Of a stretch of 64,000 bases of DNA, positions 28,029 to 37,167 are shown piece by piece. The DNA lies in contig JAQWQD010000037.1 in NCBI GenBank assembly GCA_029244985.1, positions 90,230 through 154,229 of the forward strand, given 5' to 3'. The position numbers and the translations under genes are program-made. How positions within the stretch are numbered: the first letter of the stretch is position 1; every line of letters begins with the position of its first letter. This DNA is from Gammaproteobacteria bacterium (GTDB lineage: Bacteria; Pseudomonadota; Gammaproteobacteria; Pseudomonadales; Pseudohongiellaceae). Under the pieces are notes generated by a model. That model was not told the origin of the DNA and made no database searches. It saw only the letters and a program-made list of their open reading frames with translations.

Positions 28029-28610
28029 TTATTCTGCTAGCTTTTCTTCCTTAGAGCTATCAGAAGATTCCTCCGAATCATCACTTTCAGAAGCATCAGC
28101 TGCTTCAGCTTCGTCAATTTCTTCAATAAGGCTGCCATCTGCAGAAACTCCTGCGGTTGACTCAAGTCCAACTACCGAAACCGAAATAGTTGCTTTAACA
28201 TCATAGCCAAGCTCTAGGCTAATCTGGTAATCACCGAGCTCACGAATAACGCCGTGAGGCATTGAAACCTCTGCCTTGGTTATATCGCTACCAGTTTTTG
28301 CATTAACAGCGTCAGCCACATCTCTGGTTCCTACTGAACCAAATAATTTGCCTTCATCACTGGAATTAACTTCAATAGTTAAACTTGTTCCGTTAACTTT
28401 CTCCGCTCTAGCCTGTGCTACACCTATTTTCTCATTATGAGCAGCCATTAGTTCAGATTTTCGCTGATCAAATTCTTCCAAGTTTATCTTTGTAGCAGGA
28501 ATAGCTTTACCCTGTGGAAACAAGAAATTCCGCGCATAACCAGATTTGACATTGGCAGTGTCGCCAATTTCGCCAAGTTTACCGATCTTCTCCAACAAGA
28601 TTACGTTCAT
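28029..28610 (-). CDS. rplI: Ribosomal protein bL9 with acidic C-terminal tail
   Basis: A 193-residue large-subunit protein. The N-terminal domain (MNVILLEKIGKLGEIGDTAN) binds 23S rRNA, and the central helix and C-terminal domain follow to about residue 149. The E. coli protein is 149 residues long, so about 44 residues are extra here, almost all Glu, Asp, Ser and Ala. The protein is last in the rpsF-rpsR-DUF2232-rplI operon and is followed by tandem terminators. A comparable tail is present on bS6 of the same operon. Confidence 0.96.
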   Translation of the reverse strand: MNVILLEKIGKLGEIGDTANVKSGYARNFLFPQGKAIPATKINLEEFDQRKSELMAAHNEKIGVAQARAEKVNGTSLTIEVNSSDEGKLFGSVGTRDVADAVNAKTGSDITKAEVSMPHGVIRELGDYQISLELGYDVKATISVSVVGLESTAGVSADGSLIEEIDEAEAADASESDDSEESSDSSKEEKLAE

Positions 28611-28662
28611 CTTGAATCCCTCACGTAGTCTTAAATATTTTCATTAAATTATAAGTAAGTTT

Positions 28663-29490
28663 CTAACCTACTTGATCAAGTCTTGCTCGAAAGTCGTACC
28701 AACTATCTATCAATGCCAGCAACACAACTACTTGTATGGCTACCGGCAACATTAGCAATACGTAAAACACCACCAACACCATGGAAGACATTTTCCGCTT
28801 TGCCACTACCGCGTGCAAGAGCCCTACCCCAGAAAACACCAAAGGTATCATGAAATAAAGCACCCAGGCTTGCGGTATCAATATCCCAAAACTGCACAAA
28901 AGCATAAAACCCAAAAGTATTAATGCAACTTTCTGTTTTATGCGCAACTGGTGAATTTCGCTTCGAAAGCCACCTGGATTAAATAAAGATGCTTGCATCC
29001 AACGGGCAAGCATCGTTAAAACGATTGAAAGAAACATATAAACCGAACCGATAATGGTGGTCATCGTTTCTCTTATCTGTTCAATCTCCATTCCTTGAAG
29101 ATTATTCTGTTGAAAATATGGTTGTAGTTGCTGAAATACCGCATCTAAAACAGCCGGTTGTAATCGAAGATAAATTTCAATGACTAAACCGATGGCTATC
29201 GCTGCCAGGAAGGTAAATTCCCATGACTCAGTTTCTCGCAGCAGCCAAGTTAAGCCGGTAATACCAAACAGCAGAACCAAAGGAACGATATCACCCAACA
29301 TCGCCCAAACAACTAGCGGCAGCGCTCCCCAAATAAATACAAAGGTTGCTTCTTGCAAACCTTTGCGTAACATCACTATCCCAACAACTGCAGGGCTTAG
29401 TAAATTAATCAGTGGTATCAGGCCTAGTAAGCCTGCCGCTATTATGGCCTGCTTTCTTCCGGTCATCACGAATTCAGCGAGGCCGCGCAT
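28663..29490 (-). CDS. DUF2232 (YybS-like) membrane protein
   Basis: A 275-residue inner-membrane protein with about eight hydrophobic segments and few charged loops. It sits between rpsR (14 bases upstream) and rplI (52 bases downstream), the usual place of the DUF2232 gene in pseudomonads and relatives. The function is not established. It belongs to the ribosomal-protein operon by spacing. Confidence 0.85.
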   Translation of the reverse strand: MRGLAEFVMTGRKQAIIAAGLLGLIPLINLLSPAVVGIVMLRKGLQEATFVFIWGALPLVVWAMLGDIVPLVLLFGITGLTWLLRETESWEFTFLAAIAIGLVIEIYLRLQPAVLDAVFQQLQPYFQQNNLQGMEIEQIRETMTTIIGSVYMFLSIVLTMLARWMQASLFNPGGFRSEIHQLRIKQKVALILLGFMLLCSFGILIPQAWVLYFMIPLVFSGVGLLHAVVAKRKMSSMVLVVFYVLLMLPVAIQVVVLLALIDSWYDFRARLDQVG

Positions 29491-29503
29491 TAATTAAACC
29501 TGT

Positions 29504-29734
29504 TTAAACCTGGTGACTGTCCGTATATGGAATCAGTGCCAAATACCTTGCTCGCTTAATCGCAGTTGCAAGCTGGCGTTGATAGCGAGCTTTAGTGCCG
29601 GTGATTCGGCTTGGGACTATTTTCCCAGTTTCAGATACATAAGCCTTCAAGGTTTCTAAATCTTTGTAGTCTATTTGTTCAGTGCCTTCTGCTGTAAATT
29701 TGCAGAACTTACGTCGACGAAAATAACGAGCCAT
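29504..29734 (-). CDS. rpsR: Ribosomal protein bS18
   Basis: A 76-residue small-subunit protein with the typical opening [14 protein letters not shown] and basic core [22 protein letters not shown]. It forms a complex with bS6 on helix 22 of 16S rRNA. It follows rpsF by 30 bases with no priB gene between them, unlike in enteric bacteria. Confidence 0.97.
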   Translation of the reverse strand: MARYFRRRKFCKFTAEGTEQIDYKDLETLKAYVSETGKIVPSRITGTKARYQRQLATAIKRARYLALIPYTDSHQV

Positions 29735-29764
29735 AATCTTTTCCTAACTTAACTATTGGAAGAG

Positions 29765-30331
29765 TTACCCTTCTTCTGTATCTGCTTCTTCAGACTCTGC
29801 TGCGTCTGCAGCAATTGCTTCTTCGGGAGCATCGTCCGAAATTTCTTCTGCGTCTTCACTAGGTGCCGCGGACTCACTGCCAGGCTCAGTTTCTTCCAGA
29901 GATCCAGAGTCTAATTCAACATCACCTGTTGCTGTTTCAGCGGCAGAGGCAGATGCCTCTTCTTCGATCTTACGCTTTTGTTCAGCACGGACTTTGCGTT
30001 CCTTTCCTTCTCGCTCACCCTTTAGAATTAAAGATTCTTCAGTTTCAGCTTTTTTTGTTTTGATGATTAGGTTTCTCAATACTGCATCGTTATAACGAAA
30101 CAGGGTGGTTAACTCTTCCAGAATTTCACCACCACACTCTATGTTCATGAGGACATAGTGTGCTTTGTGGATTTTATTAATTGGATAAGCTAATTGACGA
30201 CGGCCCCAATCCTCCATACGGTGGATTTTGCCATTATTATCAGCCATCAATTGGGTATAGCGCTCGATCATCCCCGGAACCTGCTCAGATTGGTCCGGAT
30301 GCACCAAGAATACTACTTCATAGTGTCTCAT
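29765..30331 (-). CDS. rpsF: Ribosomal protein bS6 with long acidic C-terminal tail
   Basis: A 188-residue protein. Residues 1-95 are the bS6 ferredoxin-like fold ([35 protein letters not shown]). A basic stretch (about 108-122) and then a long Glu/Asp/Ala/Ser tail (about 123-188) follow. E. coli bS6 is about 135 residues, with glutamates added by RimK, so this tail is longer and genetically encoded. GAGGAG lies just before the ATG. It heads the operon, with a good sigma-70 promoter about 100 bases upstream. Confidence 0.95.
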   Translation of the reverse strand: MRHYEVVFLVHPDQSEQVPGMIERYTQLMADNNGKIHRMEDWGRRQLAYPINKIHKAHYVLMNIECGGEILEELTTLFRYNDAVLRNLIIKTKKAETEESLILKGEREGKERKVRAEQKRKIEEEASASAAETATGDVELDSGSLEETEPGSESAAPSEDAEEISDDAPEEAIAADAAESEEADTEEG

Positions 30332-30697
30332 AGAGACTCCTCATGGATTGAGTCTTCCAGCTAACGCTAGCGCGCGTGGTAAGACAAGGAGTTGTGTAGG
30401 ATGGAGACAAGCCCCACCGGTAAAAAGAGCCGGAATTCTAGAGAGTTTCGAGAGCTGATGCAACTGCATTTGAGGCTATTTCCCGACTTTTCACGCTTTC
30501 TCAAGGACCCTTAGCATTGATTCAATTACTTGCCAACCTCCGCCAAAGCCGCAAATTCTGCCACCCGATGGACTTTCAGGAGCTGATCTTGGAGAAAGAC
30601 CCCATACTAGGAACATCACCACTCCTGACAATGGCTCCTAGCTCAGGCGCTTTTTAATAGGAAGCTTTGTTCTTAGTTAGAGTTATTGAAGCCTTGC
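30332..30697. other. rpsF leader and upstream intergenic region
   Basis: These 366 bases between rlmB and rpsF hold the rpsF promoter (listed separately) and a leader of about 100 bases. The leader contains a short CCGG...CCGG hairpin near its start. In many bacteria the rpsF leader carries an S6:S18-binding structure; I cannot fold it reliably enough to claim that. Near 30633-30655 a small imperfect hairpin is followed by T5 on the plus strand, with no gene to serve. Confidence 0.45.
30435..30463 (-). promoter_or_regulatory. Sigma-70-type promoter of the rpsF operon
   Basis: On the minus strand TTGCAT (30458-30463) and TAGAAT (30435-30440) are spaced by exactly 17 bases. Transcription would start near 30428, leaving a leader of just under 100 bases before the rpsF start at 30331. 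Confidence 0.75.
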
Positions 30698-31450
30698 TTA
30701 CTCGCTTTTTCTTTGCCGAATAGCTTCGAATAATGCTACACCTGTCGCAACAGAAACATTCAAACTACTTAATTCTCCTGCCATGGGAATTGAAATTAAG
30801 TAATCACATTTCTCACGGGTGAGTCTGCGTAATCCGCTGCCTTCGGAACCCATAACGAGGGCAAGGGGCCCCGTAAAGTCCTGTCCATAAAGTGAAATCT
30901 TTGCCTTATCATCGGTTCCAATAATCCAAACACCGACCTCCTTAAGCTTTTCCAAACAACGGGCTAAATTGGTTACCGTTACTAACTGGATTGATTCGGC
31001 GGCACCACTCGCTACTTTTCTGACTGTTTGATTTAACGTTACGGATTTATCCTTTGGAGTAATAACCACATCAACACCTGCCGCATTAGCAGTTCTTAAA
31101 CAGGCGCCCAAATTATGGGGATCCGTCACACCATCAAGAATAAGCAAGAATGGAGAAGTAAGAGATTTAATGTGCTCGTACATGTCTTGCTCAGACAATA
31201 TATTATCCGAGGCAGTACTTCCTCGCTTAATAACTGCAACGACGCCCTGGTGCTTCCCATCTGTTTTCTTATCTAAGTCGGCTTTGTCCGTTTCTAAAAT
31301 TGGAATACCCTGTTCAGCGGCTAGGGAAAAAATAATTTCCATGCGCTTATCCTTACGCCCAGCTTGAACTAACACTTGAGCGACATGTCCTGCCTGGTGC
31401 TTAAGTAATTCTCGGACGGCATGCAATCCATGGAAAATTTGTCCGTTCAT
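30698..31450 (-). CDS. rlmB: 23S rRNA (guanosine-2251-2'-O)-methyltransferase RlmB
   Basis: A 250-residue SpoU/TrmH-type methyltransferase with a knotted SAM site. The N-terminal substrate-binding domain (FHGLHAVRELL) is followed by motif 1 DPHNLGACLRTANAAG, motif 2 LVMGSEGSGLRR and motif 3 IPMAGELSSLNVSVATG. It methylates G2251 in the peptidyl-transferase P loop. It follows rnr by three bases, the usual pairing. Confidence 0.95.
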   Translation of the reverse strand: MNGQIFHGLHAVRELLKHQAGHVAQVLVQAGRKDKRMEIIFSLAAEQGIPILETDKADLDKKTDGKHQGVVAVIKRGSTASDNILSEQDMYEHIKSLTSPFLLILDGVTDPHNLGACLRTANAAGVDVVITPKDKSVTLNQTVRKVASGAAESIQLVTVTNLARCLEKLKEVGVWIIGTDDKAKISLYGQDFTGPLALVMGSEGSGLRRLTREKCDYLISIPMAGELSSLNVSVATGVALFEAIRQRKSE

Positions 31451-31453
31451 ATA

Positions 31454-33982
31454 CTAATTTCTATCTCTTCCACGTTTAGCTGATATCTGTTTAGCTTTAT
31501 TTTTCTTGGCATTGTTCTTATTAGAGTTGCCACTTTTCTTCTCAAAAGTGGGATTTTGGCTCGATTTGCTATTGGCTCTTTTATTTCTACTTAGCTTTGA
31601 TTTCTTTTGTGTTGTTTTTTCAGAAGATTTGACTGTCTCGTGATTGGCACCTGATTTTGTTTTTCTTAATTTTTCGCTTTTTAGTTTTCTGGATTTTGAT
31701 GAAGCCTGCTTCTTATTCCATTTCGAAGTACTTTTCTTAAAGCCTTTCGCTTGTAGCTCAATTTTCTTTTCTTCAATGTCTACTCTTACGACTTTGACCT
31801 CTAATCGATCACCCAAACGATAAACCTGTTTACTTCTTTCTCCTTCCAGGCAATGCCTAACCGGATCGAAGTGATAGTAATCATTGCTGAGTTCCGAAAT
31901 GTGCACCAAGCCTTCTATATAAATATCATCGAGCTCAACAAATAGACCAAAACTTGTCACGGAAATAATGGTACCAAAGAACTCATCTCCGACATGGGAA
32001 AGCATGTATTCACACTTCAACCAATCAATTACGTTGTAACTCGCCGCATCGGCTCGCCTCTCTGCTGCGGAACAAATTACACCAAAACTATCCATTTCAG
32101 AGGCACCATAAGGGTAGATCTTTTTCTTATCCAGTTTGTTGGCTAATTCGTGTTTCTGTAGATGTGCGCCAGGCTTATTTCGAATCAGGTGGCGAATTGC
32201 CCTATGCACTAATAGATCCGGATAACGGCGAATAGGTGAAGTAAAGTGTGTGTACTCTGGAAACCCCAGCCCGAAGTGGCCAATGTTGTCTGGCTGATAA
32301 ACTGCTTTCATCATCGACCTAATAAGCAGGGTCTGCAGCAATTGCCGATCTGGACGCTTTGCCACAACAGTAAGTAACCGGGAATAATCTTCAGGTGTCG
32401 GTTTCTCACCTCCTCCTAAATGGAGATCCAGCTCAATTAGAAATTCTCTAACATTTTTTAATTTATCGAGATTGGGGCCTTCATGAGTGCGGAATAATGT
32501 TGGAATTTCATTCTGCTCTAACAAGCGCGCAGCAGCGATATTCGCACACAACATGCATTCTTCAATTAAACGATGGGCATCGGTTCTCTCAACTGGAATG
32601 ATTTCTTTAATTTTTTGGTCTTTCCCAAATACTATGCGTGTTTCTGGGGACTCAAAATCCATCGCCCCATCATTTTCTCGGGAAGTTCGTAGCGACTTGT
32701 AAAGTGAATAAAGGCTTTCGAAATGCTGAATTAAGGGTTTATGTTTCACCCGTAATCTTTGCCGCACTTTCTCAAGAGTCTCATTAGCAGAAGTCTGTAG
32801 AATATCTGCAACTTCCGTATATGTCATTCGTCCATGAGAATGTATAACGGCCTCATAAAAGTTGAAGCCGGTCATTTTGCCGTCTGCTGATATCTCCATT
32901 TCACAAACCATCGCCAGCCGATCGATCTTCGGTTTTAATGAGCACAATCCGTTTGACAATGCTTCAGGCAGCATCGGAATTACGTGACCAGGGAAATAAA
33001 CTGAGGTTCCGCGATTAATAGCCTCTTTATCTACCGCGCTATCTATTTGCACATAATTTGACACGTCAGCGATGGCGACATACAAGGTCCAGTTTCCACG
33101 TTGATGCTGGTGCGCAAAAACAGCATCATCAAAATCTTTTGCATCCTCACCATCAATAGTAACAAAGGGAATGTCTCGTAAATCAAACCTGTTAATAGTG
33201 TCTTTATCATCTACTGAATTTGGTAGTTTTGCTGTTTCTTCTTTAACCCCCGCTGGCCATTTATGCGGCAAACCATGACTACGTATGGCAACTTCAATCT
33301 CTAGCCCAGGCGTGCTGTGATCGCCCAAGACTTCGGTAACAGTGCCGATCGCTTTGCGTCGACGGCTTGGATATTCCGAAATTTGAGCAACAACAAACTC
33401 ACCACTTTTAGCTTCGCCCATCTGTTTCTCTGGTATAAGAATTTCGTGACCGATGCGTTTATTGTCAGCAACTACTACACCGAAACCTGACTCCAGAAAA
33501 AATCTACCTACAATTTGCTCATGGCGCCGTTTAAGTATTTCAACGACGGTCCCTTCTTTTCTGCCACGATTATCGAAACCATTCAGTCGCGCCAGCACCT
33601 GATCACCATCAAATAGTTTTTCCATCTCACGAAGGCTCAGAAACAAATCTCCTGATCCGTCTTCAGGTATTAAATAACCCACTCCATCCTTTGTGCCTTG
33701 CACAACTCCTTTTATTAAATCCATGTGTGTAGCTAGTCCATAGGCTCCTTTTCGATTACTTATAATTTGTCCATCCCGACTCATCGCGATAAGTCGCCGT
33801 CGCAGCCCCTCTATTCTTTCTTCTTCATTTAGCTCGAGCTGTTTGCACAGCTTAGAAAAAGATGCGGGCGCACCCAAGTCTTCCAGATGTTCAAGAATAA
33901 ATTCTCGACTAGGTATGGGGTTCTCGTACTTCTCCGACTCGCGAGATGCGAACGGATCAGAAGACTTACGGGATTTAGGCAT
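31454..33982 (-). CDS. rnr: Ribonuclease R
   Basis: An 842-residue 3'-5' exoribonuclease of the RNB family. In order are the helix-turn-helix/cold-shock N-terminal region, the RNB catalytic domain with the acidic motif DGEDAKDFDDAV (near residue 285), an S1 domain (GTIISVTSFGLFVELDD), and a long Lys/Ser/Asn-rich tail of about 110 residues. The tail matches the basic tail of E. coli RNase R in kind but is richer in lysine. It degrades structured RNA and damaged rRNA. Nothing conserved lies immediately upstream, so it probably has its own promoter. Confidence 0.96.
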   Translation of the reverse strand: MPKSRKSSDPFASRESEKYENPIPSREFILEHLEDLGAPASFSKLCKQLELNEEERIEGLRRRLIAMSRDGQIISNRKGAYGLATHMDLIKGVVQGTKDGVGYLIPEDGSGDLFLSLREMEKLFDGDQVLARLNGFDNRGRKEGTVVEILKRRHEQIVGRFFLESGFGVVVADNKRIGHEILIPEKQMGEAKSGEFVVAQISEYPSRRRKAIGTVTEVLGDHSTPGLEIEVAIRSHGLPHKWPAGVKEETAKLPNSVDDKDTINRFDLRDIPFVTIDGEDAKDFDDAVFAHQHQRGNWTLYVAIADVSNYVQIDSAVDKEAINRGTSVYFPGHVIPMLPEALSNGLCSLKPKIDRLAMVCEMEISADGKMTGFNFYEAVIHSHGRMTYTEVADILQTSANETLEKVRQRLRVKHKPLIQHFESLYSLYKSLRTSRENDGAMDFESPETRIVFGKDQKIKEIIPVERTDAHRLIEECMLCANIAAARLLEQNEIPTLFRTHEGPNLDKLKNVREFLIELDLHLGGGEKPTPEDYSRLLTVVAKRPDRQLLQTLLIRSMMKAVYQPDNIGHFGLGFPEYTHFTSPIRRYPDLLVHRAIRHLIRNKPGAHLQKHELANKLDKKKIYPYGASEMDSFGVICSAAERRADAASYNVIDWLKCEYMLSHVGDEFFGTIISVTSFGLFVELDDIYIEGLVHISELSNDYYHFDPVRHCLEGERSKQVYRLGDRLEVKVVRVDIEEKKIELQAKGFKKSTSKWNKKQASSKSRKLKSEKLRKTKSGANHETVKSSEKTTQKKSKLSRNKRANSKSSQNPTFEKKSGNSNKNNAKKNKAKQISAKRGRDRN

Positions 33983-34206
33983 TAACAGGAAAACGAATGA
34001 TCATTCAACGTCAAGTATACACATGGAACCCAATATTGTCTGTGACAATTAAATAAAGTTGCCAGAATTTACAACCCTCACCCGGTCAACCTCTTGGCCA
34101 ATTAATACCATTTTCAGGGGTTAAAAATGCATAGTCTTTGCTTGTTTAAGTTTTTACTGTAAAACTATTGACTGTATAGGAACTATAAAATAAGAAGCGC
34201 CTGTTC

Positions 34207-34932
34207 ATGCCTTCAACTACTAGAAACTGGATCTTTCGCCACACAATCAATGCCCGTATCTGCCATTGGATTATGGTGGTTTCTTTTTTTTATCTGCTCT
34301 ACAGCGGAATCATGATATTTCTACATTTCCCTGAGTTGTATTGGGGAAAGGTTGGGTTTCAAGGCTACCCAGCTATTTTCAGGCTGGAAGATTGGGGTAT
34401 TTCTTGGGAGCGGGCCGAAGAACTAGGTGATCGTCGCTGGGGTCGCAATTACCATTACCTATTCGCTTGGGTATTCGTAATTAACGGCATGATTTACTTG
34501 ATTTGGAATGGCTGGCAAAAAAAGTTTTACCAAAAGATGCTACCAACAAGAGAACAACTTTCAATTAGAAATCTAAAGTCAGAATTTGCGCGGCATTTAC
34601 AATTAAAAGCAGCAAAAGGAGAGTCGGATGCTAGCTATAATATTTTACAGAAAGTTTCCTATTTGTTTGTTTTGTTTGCTCTGTTTCCGTTTATGATTAT
34701 TAGCGGATTTGCTCAAATGCCAGCATTCACTGCAATTTCTCCTGAGCTAATTGATTTGTTTGGAGGTAGGCAAACTGCTCGAACATTACACGTAATTTGC
34801 TCACTCCTCTTAGTAGTTTTTGTATTTGTGCATCTTGTTGAAATGATAATTGCGGGGGCAGTAAATCAACTGCGGTCGATGTTCATCGGCAAGTATGAAA
34901 TCCATTCAGAAAATGCTGAGGAATCATTATGA
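34207..34932 (+). CDS. Cytochrome b561-type membrane subunit
   Basis: A 241-residue inner-membrane protein with four predicted helices and histidines placed as haem b ligands: HTINARICHW in helix 1, the YHYLFAW segment in helix 2, and HVICSLLLVVFVFVH in the last helix. The family is cytochrome b/b6-type membrane anchors of periplasmic dehydrogenases. Its stop overlaps the start of the molybdoenzyme gene by four bases (ATGA), so it is the likely quinone-linked partner of that enzyme. Confidence 0.8.
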   Translation: MPSTTRNWIFRHTINARICHWIMVVSFFYLLYSGIMIFLHFPELYWGKVGFQGYPAIFRLEDWGISWERAEELGDRRWGRNYHYLFAWVFVINGMIYLIWNGWQKKFYQKMLPTREQLSIRNLKSEFARHLQLKAAKGESDASYNILQKVSYLFVLFALFPFMIISGFAQMPAFTAISPELIDLFGGRQTARTLHVICSLLLVVFVFVHLVEMIIAGAVNQLRSMFIGKYEIHSENAEESL

Positions 34933-35711
34933 GTACGAAAAAGACTCTTCAAAACATCAATGAAATCAAGTTAACCAGAAGACAACTAATGTCTGGATCT
35001 GGAGCACTTGGCGGCTTTTTGCTTACTGGCTGCGACACCCAGTTTTATAAACCACCGATTATAAGAGAAGGCTTTATGGGTGTTGCTGACGTGATGACGA
35101 TGGCGAGTCAAAGAATGCTGTTATCGAATCAGCAATTAGTGCAAGAACACGACGCTAGCGAAATTACAAAGAATTTTCCCGTATGGAATCAGAGCAACCC
35201 CGATGATGAGGAATACCAACGATTGCGTGCAGGAAACTACGCAGATTGGCGCTTGTCTATTACTGGGTTAGTCAATAATCCTATATCGCTTTCCCTCGAA
35301 GATCTAAAGCGCATGCCGCGGCGCACACAAACTACTATGCACATTTGTGAACAAGGCTGGTCAGCAATCGCCCAATGGACTGGAGCACCATTAATGTCTG
35401 TTATTGAGGCTGCTGGTGGAGTCACAACAGAGGCGAAATACATTATGATTGATGCCTACGGTGGTTGGTACGAAGGTTATGACATGTTTGATGCAGTGCA
35501 TCCTCAAACTATTCTCGCCTATGGAATGAATGGAAAAGATATTCCTTTAGGCAATGGTGCTCCCGTGCGCTTGCGCGTCGAGCGCCACTGCGGCTACAAA
35601 CAGCTAAAATTTATTAAATCAATTCAAGTGGTTTCGTCGGTTGAAGATTTTGGAAGAGGCACTGGCGGATTAAATTCAGACTTTGGTTTTCATTGGTATG
35701 CTGGAGCCTAA
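34929..35711 (+). CDS. Tat-exported molybdopterin-dependent oxidoreductase (YedY/sulfite-oxidase fold)
   Basis: A 260-residue enzyme with a twin-arginine signal (LTRRQLM, near 15-22) and a following LLTGC lipobox, so it is probably a periplasmic Tat lipoprotein. The domain is the oxidoreductase molybdopterin-binding fold. The molybdenum ligand Cys is in HICEQGWS, with WTGAPL after it, and RVERHCGYKQLKFIK is the C-terminal cofactor-binding region. It resembles MsrP (YedY), which reduces methionine sulfoxide, but is shorter and pairs with a cytochrome b561-type subunit rather than MsrQ. The substrate is not known. Confidence 0.82.
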   Translation: MSTKKTLQNINEIKLTRRQLMSGSGALGGFLLTGCDTQFYKPPIIREGFMGVADVMTMASQRMLLSNQQLVQEHDASEITKNFPVWNQSNPDDEEYQRLRAGNYADWRLSITGLVNNPISLSLEDLKRMPRRTQTTMHICEQGWSAIAQWTGAPLMSVIEAAGGVTTEAKYIMIDAYGGWYEGYDMFDAVHPQTILAYGMNGKDIPLGNGAPVRLRVERHCGYKQLKFIKSIQVVSSVEDFGRGTGGLNSDFGFHWYAGA

Positions 35712-35719
35712 GTAGTGCC

Positions 35720-36499
35720 ATGAAGAAATTATCCAATTTAAGCCGGTCTATCGAAGGGAAAGTAGTTTTTATAACAGGTGCCGGCAGCGGCATGGGACGT
35801 GCAACTGCAAAATTGTTTGCGGAATATGGTGCTAAGATTGCGGCTAGTGATTTGAACGAATCCGCCGTTTCAGAAACAGTAGAGCAAATATTACAAGCAG
35901 AATGTGAAGCAAAAGCCTGGCAACTGGATGTCACAGATGCGCGCGCAATCGAAAGTTGCATAACAGAAGCAGCCTTAAGCTACGGCGGGATAGATGTGTT
36001 AATTAATAATGCCGGAGTGTCATTAAGAACTCCTATCGATGACGAAGATTATGAGGAAAGGTTCGCGAAAAGTATCAGTGTCTTACTAACCTCACACACT
36101 CGCACAGTTAGAGCTGCCCTGCCCTATCTACGAGAATCGAAATCGCCCCGAATTATCAATATCTCTTCGACCGAAGGATTGGGTGCCAGTCCTGGCAATA
36201 GCCCATACACTTCTTCAAAACATGGTGTCATTGGATTAACTCGTTCACTCGCTGCAGAATTAGGCAAAGAAGGCATTACAGTAAATGCTATTTGCCCGGG
36301 GCCTATACTAACGGGAATGACTGATTGGATTCCTGAAGAAGAGCGAGAAATCTATTCACGTCGTCGTATAGCATTAAGACGTTATGGTGACCCTGAAGAG
36401 GTCGCCCATGTAACTTTAAGCTTGGCACTGCCTGCAGCTTCTTATGTTACCGGAGCAGCCATTCCCGTCGATGGCGGCCTGACCATACGCCGAGGCTAG
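35720..36499 (+). CDS. Short-chain dehydrogenase/reductase
   Basis: A 259-residue NAD(P)-dependent oxidoreductase of the classical SDR family. The cofactor motif is TGAGSGMG near residue 20, NNAG lies near 90, and the catalytic Ser-Tyr-Lys are in NISS and YTSSKHG. The C-terminal GAAIPVDGG is typical. ATG at 35720 is chosen over an in-frame TTG at 35693 that would overlap the molybdoenzyme gene. It follows that gene by eight bases and may be cotranscribed. The alcohol or ketone substrate is unknown. Confidence 0.85.
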   Translation: MKKLSNLSRSIEGKVVFITGAGSGMGRATAKLFAEYGAKIAASDLNESAVSETVEQILQAECEAKAWQLDVTDARAIESCITEAALSYGGIDVLINNAGVSLRTPIDDEDYEERFAKSISVLLTSHTRTVRAALPYLRESKSPRIINISSTEGLGASPGNSPYTSSKHGVIGLTRSLAAELGKEGITVNAICPGPILTGMTDWIPEEEREIYSRRRIALRRYGDPEEVAHVTLSLALPAASYVTGAAIPVDGGLTIRRG

Positions 36500-36603
36500 C
36501 TTTTCAGATAAATCCCTCTATTCTCGCAAAGAAATAGTTATACAAAATTAGACATTTCAAGTAATTGATCTGCCTTACTAAAAAGGAAGGGGTTACAGTA
36601 AGT

Positions 36604-36975
36604 CTAATTTCCACGCACTGAAAAATTAAAATACCCTGAATATACAGTCGGGTCATCACCCACCACAGTTCTCCATTCCACGCTGTAGTCACCGGCAGTC
36701 ACCGGATCCATGATTTCAATCATAAGATCATCCGCAGCCATTGTATGAAGCCCTCGAAGCTGGTGCTCGCCGCTTGGTCCAACTAGCTTTAAACTACTTC
36801 GAGCCACATCTGGCAATGCGTCGTAGAAAAGCCGAAGGGTTCTAGGTGCCCGAGTCAACTCGCTATTTCTTTCTGGCTCTGCTCTCAACAAAGGCGAATA
36901 ATCTCTTTCGCTTACGCAGGTAGACAGAATCGAACATAGAAGTGAAGCAGTTATGATATGAATTAATCTTCGCAT
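36604..36975 (-). CDS. CopC-like exported protein
   Basis: A 123-residue protein with a signal peptide (about 1-20). The mature part matches the CopC/PcoC copper-binding beta-sandwich in layout: LLRAEPERNSELTRAPRTLRL at the start, VGPSGE in the middle, and DYSVEWRTVVGDDPTVYSGYFNFSV at the end. The N-terminal His that normally starts the mature domain and binds copper is not seen, so metal binding is doubtful. It stands alone, without copD or copA beside it. Confidence 0.65.
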   Translation of the reverse strand: MRRLIHIITASLLCSILSTCVSERDYSPLLRAEPERNSELTRAPRTLRLFYDALPDVARSSLKLVGPSGEHQLRGLHTMAADDLMIEIMDPVTAGDYSVEWRTVVGDDPTVYSGYFNFSVRGN

Positions 36976-37167
36976 TGATTACTCTTCGAGCCTGGTGGAA
37001 CAAGTGTACTACCTCCGCGAGAAAAATAAACCGGAAAGAGGCGTACAATTTTTTGAAATAAGTCGCTCAATTTTTGCGCTTTTTAAAAAAATCTACTTTT
37101 TAACAAAGAGGGGCGGGGTTAAGTGAGTAGAGAATCTATTCACCTTGTGATTTGGGAAACAGCTTTT

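Noticed and set aside
30633..30655. Hairpin with T5 on the plus strand as a terminator
   Set aside because: The stem has a mismatch and no plus-strand gene precedes it.
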